Positions 9,134 to 17,182 are shown, counted from the first letter of the stretch. The stretch: 25,106 nucleotides of DNA from UBA6448 sp051893155 (GCA_051893155.1 JBJFGY010000117.1:1-25106); one strand, 5' to 3'. The notes: generated by a model not told the origin, from the letters alone. Program-made: numbers and translations.

Positions 9134-10052
9134 TTTGATTAGAGAAAAATTTGTCGAATGTAAAAATAGTAATTCTTACAAGAGAATTAATGCGGACCAT
9201 CCTGTTGATATATATGTCGGTTATAATGATTTGAATCAACAGTCATTTATAGTAATAGCAAATGCAGAGTATATTGAAGTTGAATCATCAAAAATGATTG
9301 AAGTTAAGCTTTCAAAAAGAACTGATAATAGGTTAACTTTAAGTTTTAATTTATTAGATAACAATATGAGTGATATATTTTATCAATTTTGTAGTGATAT
9401 AATTGAAAAAACTTATCATTTGAAACAATACTCTCCAATTCCTTTTGTTATAGATCGATGGAAAAAATGGGTTCAAATGTTTAAAAATCCTACTAATATG
9501 TTAATGACTGAAAATGAGGTTAGAGGCTTATTAGGTGAATTGATTTTTTTAAATGAATATATGTTTAAAAAATATGGAATATTTAAAAGTCTTGAGGCTT
9601 GGATAGGAAGTTCTTTATCCCATAAAGATTATGAAATAGATAATACTTGGTATGAAATTAAAACAGTTAGAGAAAATGCAATTACAGTTGAAATTAGTTC
9701 TGTAGAACAATTAGAATCTAATTTAGAAGGTAAACTAGTTATTATTAAATTAGAACCTAGTAATACAGTAATAAGTGAGCCATTGCTATTAAACGATTAT
9801 ATAAAAGAAATTGAGAAAAAGTTTACAAGCAATGAAGAAATTATGTTGTTTAATAAAAAGTTGGATCAACGTAAGTATTTTTATAATGATGAATATGATA
9901 AATATGTTTATTGTAATAAGGGGATTATTAGCTACGTTGTAAAAGATAATTTTCCTAGAATTCAACGTAAAGATTTGAAGGAAGGTATTGCAAGAATATC
10001 TTATCAACTGTATATTGATAAATTGAAAGCGTATATGGAAGTTGGTGAATGA
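9111..10052 (+). CDS. PD-(D/E)XK nuclease-like protein (DUF4420 type)
   Basis: A 313-aa protein matching the PD-(D/E)XK 'DUF4420' family found beside Z1 and AIPR proteins. The nuclease core is visible: GLLGEL with E143, a W-x-G segment (AWIGSS), HKDYEID with acidic residues at 173-177, and WYEIKT giving the E182-x-K184 pair, followed by the family-typical EISSVEQL. It is therefore the best candidate for an endonuclease subunit. The start is uncertain: GTG 9111, ATG 9114, ATG 9117 and ATG 9123 are all in frame within the end of the Z1 gene, and none has a strong ribosome site, which suggests translational coupling; the product beginning MKIDLIREKF (9123) is as plausible as the longest. The stop TGA at 10050-10052 overlaps the following gene. 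Substrate unknown. Confidence 0.85.
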   Translation: MMMIMKIDLIREKFVECKNSNSYKRINADHPVDIYVGYNDLNQQSFIVIANAEYIEVESSKMIEVKLSKRTDNRLTLSFNLLDNNMSDIFYQFCSDIIEKTYHLKQYSPIPFVIDRWKKWVQMFKNPTNMLMTENEVRGLLGELIFLNEYMFKKYGIFKSLEAWIGSSLSHKDYEIDNTWYEIKTVRENAITVEISSVEQLESNLEGKLVIIKLEPSNTVISEPLLLNDYIKEIEKKFTSNEEIMLFNKKLDQRKYFYNDEYDKYVYCNKGIISYVVKDNFPRIQRKDLKEGIARISYQLYIDKLKAYMEVGE

Positions 10053-12132
10053 GTTGAATTTAGAAGAGTATCGTAAAGAATGTTTAGAAGATTTCAAAGT
10101 TTCTGCTGAATATGAATTAAGTGATGTTAAAAGAGAATTTTTAAAATATGCTATTGATAATTTAATAAATGCAGAGGAATTTGATGATTTTGTAGAAGGA
10201 TATTTTGAAGGAATCGGTGAACGCAACAGAAAAATGATTATGGATGGATATTATTTTGATCCATATGATAAATCTTGTGTTGTTTTATTGAGTGATTTTT
10301 CTAATAGTGAGGAAATTTTAAATTTAACAAATACAGAAATTAATAAGTTATATGACAATATGCGTTATTTGGTAGAGGCGAGCATAAATGGTTATATAAT
10401 TAACAAAGGGTTTGAAGAAAGTTCGCAAGGATATGGCTTTGCAAAAGAATTAATGGATAAAATTAATGATATTGTAAAATTTCGATTTTATATTGTAACT
10501 GATAAAAGGTTGAGTGAAAGAGTAAAAAATATAAGGAAAGAACCAATAAATAACAAAATTGTAGAATTAAATGTGTGGGATATAAAAAGATTTTATGATA
10601 TATATAGTTCTACATTAGGAAAGGAAAGTATTGAAATAAATTTTCAACAATTTGGTGGTTTGCCTTGTGTGAAAGCAGTTGAGAGTGATGATTATTCTGC
10701 GTATTTGGCTGTGATTCCAGGCAATATTTTAGCAAATATGTATATTGAATATGGTTCGAGATTGTTGGAAGGAAATGTACGTTCATTTCTAAGTATAAAA
10801 GGAAAGGTTAATAAAGGAATAAGAAATACTATTTTAAACGAACCAGATATGTTTTTCGCATATAATAATGGAATAGCTGCAACTGCTACTGATATTTGCA
10901 TAGAAAAAGTTAATAATGAGCTTGTTATAACAAAAATAAAGGATTTACAAATTATTAATGGAGGTCAAACGACAGCATCTATTGCTAATGCAGTTTTACA
11001 AGATAAAAAAGATGTATCTTCTATTTTTGTTCCTATGAAATTATCGGTAGTTGAACATGAAAAAGCTACTAATATGATTCCTGTAATTTCTAGATGTGCT
11101 AATAGTCAAAATAAAGTAGATGAAGCCGATTTCTTTTCTAATCATCCTTATCATATTAGAATAGAAGAATATTCAAGAAAAATCTATGCACCTGCTGTTG
11201 ATGGAAATCAATATCAAACTATTTGGTTTTATGAGAGGGCTAGGGGGCAATATACACAAGAACAAATGAAGCTTACTTCTAGTGAAAGAAAAAAATATCA
11301 ACTAAAGAACCCTAAAAATCAAATGCTAAAAAAAGTGGATTTGGCTAAATATATAAATACATTTGATGGGGTACCGCATATTGTTAGTAAAGGTGCGCAA
11401 TCCAGTATGAGATATTTTGCTGAAAAAATTGATAAAGAGTGGGAAAAAGGAGATTCATCTTTTAATGAACATTATTTTAAAAAAATCATTTCCTATGCTA
11501 TAATCTTTAAAAATACTGATGCTATTGTTGCTAATCAACAGTGGTACAAAGAGATAAAAGCATATAAAGCTAATATAGTTACTTATTCTATTTCTATAAT
11601 AATGAATTTAATTAAGGAGAATTATCCTAATTTGACCATAGATTATAAAAGAATATGGAACAATCAAAAAATTTATCCTTCATTTGTAGATCAAATGTTA
11701 AAAACTACAAAAGAAGTTTTAGATTTTATAACAAAAGAAGATAGATTAACTTTAAATGTAACCGAATGGTGTAAAAAAGAAGCATGTTGGGAAAGAGCTA
11801 AAAAAGAAAAATTTGAATTAATTGGAGATTTTATTAATGATTTGGTAGAACTAAGTGATGAAAAACAAGAATTTTTAGATGCTAAAAAAGAAAGAAAAAT
11901 TGAAAATCAATTAAATGCTGAAATATTAGTAGTTAATTTAGGTGATGAATATTGGAATAAAGTTTTGTCTTGGGCAAATGAAAGAAAATTACTTACACCA
12001 ATGGAAAATGATTTAATATTAATTGCCAGTAAAGCTATGAAGACCGGTAGAATACCTTCAACAAAACAATCAAATATAATTTTACAAATTAGAAATAAAT
12101 TATTTGACGAAGGACTGCCTAAAAATTTATAG
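10042..12132 (+). CDS. AIPR-family (abortive infection phage resistance) protein
   Basis: A 696-aa protein with the AIPR domain (PF10592-type) at about residues 205-520. Hallmarks are GNVRSFL (244-250), KVNKGIRNTI, the FFAYNNGI motif (271-278), DLQIINGGQT (301-310) and the following SIANAV. AIPR proteins take their name from an abortive-infection phage resistance protein and recur in restriction-type clusters with Z1 and MORC genes; their biochemical activity is not well settled. The N-terminal 200 residues and the Lys/Glu-rich C-terminal 180 residues are unassigned. The start is ambiguous: TTG 10042, GTG 10045 and TTG 10054 are in frame, overlapping the TGA of the nuclease gene, so expression is probably coupled. 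There is then a 73-base gap to the methyltransferase with a fresh AAGGAGG site, so the two halves of the cluster may be translated independently. Confidence 0.85.
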   Translation: MVNELNLEEYRKECLEDFKVSAEYELSDVKREFLKYAIDNLINAEEFDDFVEGYFEGIGERNRKMIMDGYYFDPYDKSCVVLLSDFSNSEEILNLTNTEINKLYDNMRYLVEASINGYIINKGFEESSQGYGFAKELMDKINDIVKFRFYIVTDKRLSERVKNIRKEPINNKIVELNVWDIKRFYDIYSSTLGKESIEINFQQFGGLPCVKAVESDDYSAYLAVIPGNILANMYIEYGSRLLEGNVRSFLSIKGKVNKGIRNTILNEPDMFFAYNNGIAATATDICIEKVNNELVITKIKDLQIINGGQTTASIANAVLQDKKDVSSIFVPMKLSVVEHEKATNMIPVISRCANSQNKVDEADFFSNHPYHIRIEEYSRKIYAPAVDGNQYQTIWFYERARGQYTQEQMKLTSSERKKYQLKNPKNQMLKKVDLAKYINTFDGVPHIVSKGAQSSMRYFAEKIDKEWEKGDSSFNEHYFKKIISYAIIFKNTDAIVANQQWYKEIKAYKANIVTYSISIIMNLIKENYPNLTIDYKRIWNNQKIYPSFVDQMLKTTKEVLDFITKEDRLTLNVTEWCKKEACWERAKKEKFELIGDFINDLVELSDEKQEFLDAKKERKIENQLNAEILVVNLGDEYWNKVLSWANERKLLTPMENDLILIASKAMKTGRIPSTKQSNIILQIRNKLFDEGLPKNL

Positions 12133-12205
12133 AAATTTTAGTTAAGCTCTGGATTAATTTTATAAAACCTGGTAAAATTAAAATTGGAGATTAAGGAGGT
12201 GTTGT

Positions 12206-13456
12206 ATGTTAAAGATGGTAGAAACTTTTAGCGGTATCGGTGCTCAAGAAAAGGCTCTAAGAAATGCTAATATAGATCATGTAATATTAAATACAGCTGA
12301 CTGGGATGTAAATGCAATTTTAGCATATGATTACATACATAATGGAAATCCAATTTCTTCAATTTATGATAAAATGAAAAAAGATGAGCTTTTGAAAATT
12401 TTGTCAAAATATACATTAAGTTTTGATGGTAAAAAGCCAGCTAGAATGGAAATGCTTGAAAAACAAAATATTGAATTTTTAAGAAAACTATGTTTTTCAA
12501 TCGATAGATCAAAAAATTTAGTAAGTGTAACTGATATAAAAGGCCAAGATTTACCAGATGATATGAATATTTTAACGTATTCTTTTCCTTGCCAAGATTT
12601 ATCGGCAGCAGGATATTGGCATGGTAATAAAGGCGGTATTGATAGAAATGCTAATAATCGTTCTAGTATGCTATGGCAGATTGAGAGAATATTGTTAGAA
12701 AGAAAAAATCAAAATTTAACTATGCCAAGATTTTTACTTATGGAAAATGTTAGAGATATAATGGCAAAGAGAAATCTAGCAAATTTTGATATGTGGAAAC
12801 AATCATTAGTTGATATGGGATATTCCAATTATGTATTAACATTAAATGCTTCTAATTTTGGGGTTCCACAAAAAAGGGTTAGAGCATATATGATCAGTGT
12901 ATATGTAAATGGCAATACTCGGTTAAAACAAAATATTGATAAATTCTTTACTGAAAATAATTTAGAAAATATAAGGAAAGCTAGCGAATTAAATAGAAAA
13001 GAAAAAAGTATCTCTAATATTTTGAGAATGGATTATTCTAATGAAATATATAAGAGAGAAGCTGACGAAAGTCAACCTAATGATACAAAATCTAGGAGAA
13101 GTATATATTTGAAAAATGATAAATTATATACTAATGGCAAATATGCTAACATAGCTCCTACGTTAACTACAAAACAAGATAGACATCCAAATTCTGGAGT
13201 TATTGATTATGATAATGGTAAAGAAGGAATGAGCAAATTTAGATATTTAACTCCAAGAGAAGGATTTTTATTAATGGGTTTTGAGGAAGAAGATTATGAA
13301 AAGTTAATTACAAATAATTTTTGTAAAAAAGGTAGTCAAAAAATATTTACGAGAGATAAAATCAATAAAATGGCAGGCAATAGTATTGTTGTTGACGTTT
13401 TAGAGGAAATATTTAAACAAATAGATTATATAGATAAAAATATATTTGGTGAATAA
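12206..13456 (+). CDS. DNA (cytosine-5-)-methyltransferase
   Basis: A 416-aa C5-cytosine methyltransferase transferring a methyl group from S-adenosylmethionine to cytosine in a specific DNA site. Motif I is TFSGIGA (7-13). Motif IV is SFPCQDLS with catalytic Cys129, motif VI is MENV (179-182) and motif VIII is PQKRVRAY (221-228). The target recognition region falls at about 230-340, and motif IX/X include APTLTTKQDRHPNSG, LTPREGFLLMGF and MAGNSIVV. All catalytic motifs are intact and length is usual for a type II enzyme. The start is ATG 12206 behind AAGGAGGTG. It probably provides the self-protection mark of the cluster. A solitary regulatory methylase is possible but unlikely given the flanking nuclease-type genes. 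The recognition sequence cannot be read from the protein. Confidence 0.93.
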   Translation: MLKMVETFSGIGAQEKALRNANIDHVILNTADWDVNAILAYDYIHNGNPISSIYDKMKKDELLKILSKYTLSFDGKKPARMEMLEKQNIEFLRKLCFSIDRSKNLVSVTDIKGQDLPDDMNILTYSFPCQDLSAAGYWHGNKGGIDRNANNRSSMLWQIERILLERKNQNLTMPRFLLMENVRDIMAKRNLANFDMWKQSLVDMGYSNYVLTLNASNFGVPQKRVRAYMISVYVNGNTRLKQNIDKFFTENNLENIRKASELNRKEKSISNILRMDYSNEIYKREADESQPNDTKSRRSIYLKNDKLYTNGKYANIAPTLTTKQDRHPNSGVIDYDNGKEGMSKFRYLTPREGFLLMGFEEEDYEKLITNNFCKKGSQKIFTRDKINKMAGNSIVVDVLEEIFKQIDYIDKNIFGE

Positions 13457-13458
13457 CT

Positions 13459-14202
13459 ATGTACAAGGAAAAAAATATAGAATGTGTTTTATGTGGTAAA
13501 AATGACTGTAAATTAACTAAGGAACATCATCCGACAAAAGGATTGATTGAAAATAAAATTTATTGTGAGTATTTAGTGTTTCCAACTTGTTATGAATGCA
13601 ATCATTTTTATTCACAAGGTGAACAAATTTTAATATCAATAATGTATTATTATTCTCATTTTTATAATAATACAACTTTAAAATCAAGTATATTAAAGTC
13701 TTTTGAAAGAGATAAAAAATTAGAAAAAATTGTTTTGGATTTTTATAATAATAAAGAATCAAGGCAAGAAATAAAAACAAAATATATTTATCCTATTATG
13801 ATAAAATATGCTAAAATTCATAATTATATATGTCAAGATTATTACAATGATGAATTGGAAGTAAAAGTTAGTTATTTGAAATTTTTAGACGAAATGACAA
13901 AAGAAGAATATGAACAAATATGTTCCCCTGAAAAAATAGAATTATTATGTGAAGAAATGCAACTTGATTATTTTGGAAGAAAAATATTTAATTCTAATGT
14001 TGAAAATTACTTGTCATCGAATTATTTTGTAAGTAAAGATGATGTATATATGGATTTTAATGATATTTATCCACATGAATATAAGTTTTTGTTGTATCAA
14101 GATAAAACACATACAAATATTAAACATTTAAAACTTGTTATAAAAGATATTTTGTTTTGTAAACTAGATATAGTAGATAATTTGGGAATAGAAATAATAT
14201 AA
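13459..14202 (+). CDS. HNH-type zinc-binding protein, putative endonuclease
   Basis: A 247-aa protein whose first 55 residues carry an HNH-like zinc core: C9-x2-C12, the EHHP histidines (H23/H24) and C44-x2-C47-N48, in the order and spacing of HNH endonucleases of the 'C-x2-C ... LTKEH.P.K ... P.C.ECN..S' type. The remaining 190 residues are helical, rich in Tyr, Lys and Glu, and unrecognised; they could bind DNA or partner proteins. It begins 2 bases after the methyltransferase stop, so the two are cotranscribed and probably act together. The obvious hypothesis is a restriction nuclease paired with the C5 methylase. The second HNH histidine is not obvious downstream of ECN, so catalytic competence is unproven and it could be a structural zinc protein. 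It is the last gene of the cargo operon; a terminator follows. Confidence 0.75.
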   Translation: MYKEKNIECVLCGKNDCKLTKEHHPTKGLIENKIYCEYLVFPTCYECNHFYSQGEQILISIMYYYSHFYNNTTLKSSILKSFERDKKLEKIVLDFYNNKESRQEIKTKYIYPIMIKYAKIHNYICQDYYNDELEVKVSYLKFLDEMTKEEYEQICSPEKIELLCEEMQLDYFGRKIFNSNVENYLSSNYFVSKDDVYMDFNDIYPHEYKFLLYQDKTHTNIKHLKLVIKDILFCKLDIVDNLGIEII

Positions 14203-14211
14203 AATTTAAAG

Positions 14212-14242
14212 CATACCTTTAAAATAGGAGGTATGTTTTTTT
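14212..14242 (+). terminator. Terminator of the cargo operon, overlapping the ribosome site of the next ORF
   Basis: CATACCT (14212-14218) pairs with AGGTATG (14229-14235) and seven T follow. The 3' arm contains AGGAGGT (14227-14233), which is also a well-spaced ribosome binding site for the small ORF at 14243, so the hairpin could hide that site in readthrough transcripts. Confidence 0.65.
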
Positions 14243-14362
14243 ATGCCAAAAAATAAAAAAATAGTGTATTTAGATGATAAATCTATTAATAAAAAAAATA
14301 TAAAAGATATTTTAATAGAATATTTAATAAAAAAATTAAATAATGATCAGATTTCTTTTTAG
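14243..14362 (+). CDS. Small basic protein (39 aa) preceding the recombinase
   Basis: ATG 14243 has AGGAGGT nine bases upstream and the frame runs 39 codons to TAG. The product starts MPKNKKIVYLDD and is about one third lysine plus asparagine, with a predicted helix IKDILIEYLIKKLNN. It has no recognised domain. Small ORFs next to a large serine recombinase are candidate excision (directionality) factors or regulators, but nothing in this sequence proves that. The ribosome site lies in the terminator stem of the cargo operon. The unusually good ribosome site is the main argument that it is translated; length alone in DNA this AT-rich is weak evidence. Confidence 0.5.
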   Translation: MPKNKKIVYLDDKSINKKNIKDILIEYLIKKLNNDQISF

Positions 14363-14384
14363 ATGATTTGTGTTTTTTGAAAAA

Positions 14385-14398
14385 TGATGGTAACATCA
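14385..14398. promoter_or_regulatory. Inverted repeat upstream of the recombinase gene, possible operator
   Basis: TGATG-GTAA-CATCA is a perfect 5-bp inverted repeat with a 4-bp spacer, 51 bases before the recombinase start and 23 bases after the small ORF. It resembles a dimeric repressor site, but no regulator is identified. Confidence 0.3.
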
Positions 14399-14448
14399 AA
14401 TTGTCTTAGAAAGGAATCTAGTGAATTAAAAAATAAGAAGGAGGGAAA

Positions 14449-16050
14449 ATGTATAATAATTTACTAGAAAATTATGAGTATAAAGCAGGAATATATATAA
14501 GATTATCTCAAGAAGACCGAGATAAAAAATATGAGTCTGAAAGTGAAAGTGTAATTAATCAAAGAGACATTTTAATGAGTTACATTAAAAATAATGGTTT
14601 TACTTTTGTAGAAGAGTATGTAGATGATGGATATTCTGGAACTAACTTTGATAGACCAGCTTTTAAAAAGATGATAAAGGATATTAATGATAAGAAGATA
14701 AATTTAGTTATTGTTAAGGATTTATCAAGATTGGGTAGGGATCATGTTAATACTGGATATTTTATGGAAAGATTTTTTCCGGAGAATAGAGTGAGGTTTA
14801 TTTCAATTATGGAAAGTTATGATAGTGCTAAAATTCAAGCTAGTAATGATTCTTCAACTTTTATAGTTGCCTGTAATGATTACTATAGTAAACAGAATTC
14901 AAATAAGATAAGGGATGTTTTGCATTCTAAAAAAGTTCAGGGAAAATATATTGGGAGTGTTCCATGTTATGGTTATATGAGAGATCCAGAAGATAAAGGG
15001 CATTTAATTCCAGATCCTAATACAGCGCCTATAGTAAAAGATATATTTAGTTGGTTTATATCTGGTATGAGTATTTCAGATATAGCATCATTATTAAATA
15101 GTAGAGGAGTCTTAACCCCAAGTGCTTATAAAAATATAAATTTAAGTAGTGATGATAGAAGATTAAATGAATGGTGTTCTACTTCGATAAGGAAGATATT
15201 AACCAATAGAATGTATACTGGTGATATGGTACAAAACACTCAAACTAAAGTTAACTACAAAAGTAAGAAAAGAATTAATCTTGATAAAAGTTTATGGATT
15301 ATAGTTGAAAATACTCACGAACCGTTAGTAGACAGACAAGTTTTTGAAACAATTCAAAAAAATAGATTCGTAATACCAAAAACAAAAACGTATAGAGAAA
15401 AAAGATTGTTTGAAAATTTATTGTTTTGTAAAGAGTGTGGTAATTATTTAAGTATAAGTCATAAAAAGAAATATGATTATTGGTCTATAAATTGCAATAA
15501 ATATGCAAGAGACCCAAAAAAACATAGATGCGAATCTCATTTTATGCCTTACGACGAATTGGAAAAATCTTTATTAAAACGTATAAAATCTACTGTTTCC
15601 AAATATATTAAAAACATATCAATTGAAGATATAAATAAAAAACTAATTAAACAGGGAGAGCTATTAGAGAAAAATAAGAGTAGTGAATTAATACGATTAA
15701 CAAAAGAAAAAGAGAAGCACATAAAAAAACTAAATGTGTTAATAACTGAAATGTTTGGAAAAATAGATGAAGAAACATTTAATAGATTGATGGATATTGA
15801 AGACAAAGCAATAGTAGATATTGTAAAAAAAATAAAACAGTTAGAAAATAAGAAAGACAATTCTAAGGAACAAATAGAAAAACTTCCTGATTATACAAAA
15901 ACAATAAAAGAATTTTTAAATATTAATAATCCAAGCAGAGATTTATTGTTTGCTTTAATAGATAGAATTGAAATAGATAAAGATAGAAATATACAAATTA
16001 CATATAAGTTTGATCTTATAGATGAAGATAAGTATGAATATAATAAATGA
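14449..16050 (+). CDS. Large serine recombinase (TnpX/TndX-like integrase)
   Basis: A 533-aa site-specific recombinase that cuts attP and attB through a 5'-phosphoserine link, producing integration and, with a directionality factor, excision. The resolvase-type catalytic domain spans about 10-160: YIRLS with nucleophile Ser20, VDDGYSGTNFDRPAF, and DLSRLGRD with the active-site arginines. A 'recombinase' domain follows at about 165-290 (GYMRDPEDKGHLIPD; ISDIASLLNSRG). Then comes a zinc ribbon with CKEC near 327-330 and CNKYA/C later, and a long coiled coil at about 400-480. Overall order and length agree with TnpX/TndX-type integrases. The start is ATG 14449 behind AGGAGG. The stop TGA lies 40 bases from the right junction, the usual place for an integrase next to its attachment site. 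Confidence 0.95.
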   Translation: MYNNLLENYEYKAGIYIRLSQEDRDKKYESESESVINQRDILMSYIKNNGFTFVEEYVDDGYSGTNFDRPAFKKMIKDINDKKINLVIVKDLSRLGRDHVNTGYFMERFFPENRVRFISIMESYDSAKIQASNDSSTFIVACNDYYSKQNSNKIRDVLHSKKVQGKYIGSVPCYGYMRDPEDKGHLIPDPNTAPIVKDIFSWFISGMSISDIASLLNSRGVLTPSAYKNINLSSDDRRLNEWCSTSIRKILTNRMYTGDMVQNTQTKVNYKSKKRINLDKSLWIIVENTHEPLVDRQVFETIQKNRFVIPKTKTYREKRLFENLLFCKECGNYLSISHKKKYDYWSINCNKYARDPKKHRCESHFMPYDELEKSLLKRIKSTVSKYIKNISIEDINKKLIKQGELLEKNKSSELIRLTKEKEKHIKKLNVLITEMFGKIDEETFNRLMDIEDKAIVDIVKKIKQLENKKDNSKEQIEKLPDYTKTIKEFLNINNPSRDLLFALIDRIEIDKDRNIQITYKFDLIDEDKYEYNK

Positions 16051-16090
16051 TTATTTTTTTTAATTCAGTTGCTACGTATTTTTTGTGACC

Positions 16091-16095
16091 GAGGT
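16091..16095. repeat. attR core (GAGGT)
   Basis: Right junction. Element sequence ending GTGACC meets GAGGT and then the resumed amidase codons GGC GAT GGT GCT GAA. It is identical to the left core at 4804-4808. Confidence 0.75.
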
Positions 16096-16863
16096 GGCGA
16101 TGGTGCTGAAATAATTTATGCACTTAGAAACAACGATAAATTATCAAAAATGATTGCTAAAGAATTAGAATCATCAGGTCAAAATGTTCGCAAATATTAT
16201 CAAAGAAGACTTCCAAGCAATCCTGCTAAAGATTATTATTATTTACTAAGAGATACACCTAATAATGAAACATTAATCGTTGAATATGGTTTTTTAGATA
16301 GTACTGGGGATGATGTAAATTTATTAAAAAATAATTGGGAAGATCTAGCAGAAGCTGTTGTAAAAGCACTTGCTGATTATATAGGTGTTCCATATTCATT
16401 AAAAGGTTCCGCAGTTTCAGAAGATTATTATATTGTTCAAAAAGGAGACTCTCTTTGGAGTATTGCTAAAAAATATAATACAACGGTGGATAATCTAAAA
16501 AAATTAAATAATTTATCATCAAATTTATTATCAATAGGACAAAAATTAAAAATTAAAGGAACTGAAATTACACCTAGTAATGAAAATATTTATATTGTAA
16601 AAAAAGGTGATACATTATATAAAATAGCAAATATGTATAATACAACAGTAGATAAATTAAAAAAAGATAACAATTTACAAAGTAATTTACTATCTATTGG
16701 TCAAGAATTAATTGTCCCTTCAACATTACAAACATATACAGTTAAAAAAGGCGATACTTTATGGTCAATAGCAAATAAATATAATACAACAGTAAATGAA
16801 ATAAAAAAGAAAAATAATTTACAAAGTAATTTATTATCAATAGGACAAATCTTAAAAATATGA
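16096..16863 (+). pseudogene. 3' fragment of split amidase: catalytic Glu and three LysM repeats
   Basis: This 255-codon piece continues the Amidase_3 domain in the same frame as the fragment at 4548. GDGAEII follows NAGG directly, and VEYGFLDS carries the catalytic glutamate (E150 of the rebuilt protein). Three LysM repeats for peptidoglycan binding follow, each with a KGD(S/T)L(W/Y) start, an NTTV middle and an SNLLSIGQ end, at roughly rebuilt residues 199-242, 251-295 and 300-342. An in-frame TTG (16069) with eight foreign codons exists but has no ribosome site, so independent expression is unlikely. The rebuilt enzyme is 342 aa with no signal peptide, typical of autolysins or mother-cell/phage-type lysins that lack one. 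The last 87 bases of the gene plus downstream bases are duplicated at 17605. Confidence 0.88.
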
Positions 16864-16870
16864 GGTATAA
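16783..16870 (+). repeat. 88-bp direct repeat, copy A (end of the amidase gene)
   Basis: Covers the last LysM codons, the TGA stop and seven further bases. It matches 17605-17692 at 86 of 88 positions. The homology stops abruptly at both ends of the pair. Confidence 0.9.
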
Positions 16871-16889
16871 TGTCGAGTTTTAAAATAAA

Positions 16890-16917
16890 AGTATACACAA
16901 AAAAGTATACTTTTTTT
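16890..16917 (+). terminator. Terminator after amidase copy A
   Basis: AGTATAC (16890-16896) pairs with GTATACT (16905-16911), followed by T residues. It differs from the terminator that follows repeat copy B, showing that the 3' flank of the gene was replaced here. Confidence 0.65.
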
Positions 16918-16925
16918 AAAACTTC

Positions 16926-17003
16926 TTGCCATATGAAGAAATATTTAACGATTTAAAAACAATGTATGATATTAATGAACTTGAAAATAAAAATATTAAA
17001 TAA
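16926..17003 (+). pseudogene. C-terminal remnant of an unidentified protein
   Basis: A 25-codon open stretch reads LPYEEIFNDLKTMYD and continues to a TAA. It has natural protein-like composition, no start codon or ribosome site, and a stop just upstream within the T run. An A/T-rich hairpin (17016-17038) follows as a possible terminator. It looks like the tail of a gene cut off by the rearrangement. Otherwise the 16870-17182 gap holds only the terminator above and AT-rich sequence. Confidence 0.35.
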
Positions 17004-17182
17004 ATGTAAGACAATAAAATAATAGGAAAAATTATTTTTTATTTTCTAAATAATTTAACTATATCATAATAAAAAATTAGTGAAAATATTGAAATTTATC
17101 AAACCAATAATTAGATATTATATTTACTTTTATAAATATATAGTATATACTAACTTCTATAAGAAATGGAGAGAAATATTGC

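Larger units (their letters stand above)
4804..16095 (+). mobile_element. 11.3-kb serine-recombinase integrative element carrying a MORC/Z1/AIPR defence cluster
   Basis: The boundaries are set by the split amidase. GAGGT occurs at 4804-4808 (left) and 16091-16095 (right); joining upstream sequence through one GAGGT to 16096 restores an uninterrupted Amidase_3-LysM frame. The insert (11,287 bp counting one core) carries six defence-type genes, a 39-codon ORF and, at its right end facing outwards, a large serine recombinase. There are no relaxase, conjugation, replication or virion genes, so it is a minimal integrative element or a mobilised defence cassette. Large serine recombinases recombine short attP/attB sites with a 2-bp crossover; members related to TnpX/TndX use GA, and a GA lies within the shared core. 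The exact crossover within GAGGT cannot be decided from one sequence. Confidence 0.9.

Noticed and set aside
9789..10226. 145-codon minus-strand ORF over the junction of the nuclease and AIPR genes
   Set aside because: Low-complexity hydrophobic/serine-rich translation opposite two well-supported coding genes; a shadow frame.
15549..15860. Minus-strand ORF opposite the recombinase coiled coil
   Set aside because: Phe/Ser/Leu-rich translation typical of antisense to Lys/Glu-rich coding sequence; no start signals.
4804..16095. Prophage or conjugative element
   Set aside because: No capsid, terminase, tail, replication, relaxase or transfer gene lies between the junctions; only the recombinase and defence-type cargo.
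16430..16860. Direct repeats that could be mistaken for a CRISPR or satellite array
   Set aside because: They are coding repeats of three LysM domains with divergent, in-frame units and no spacer pattern.
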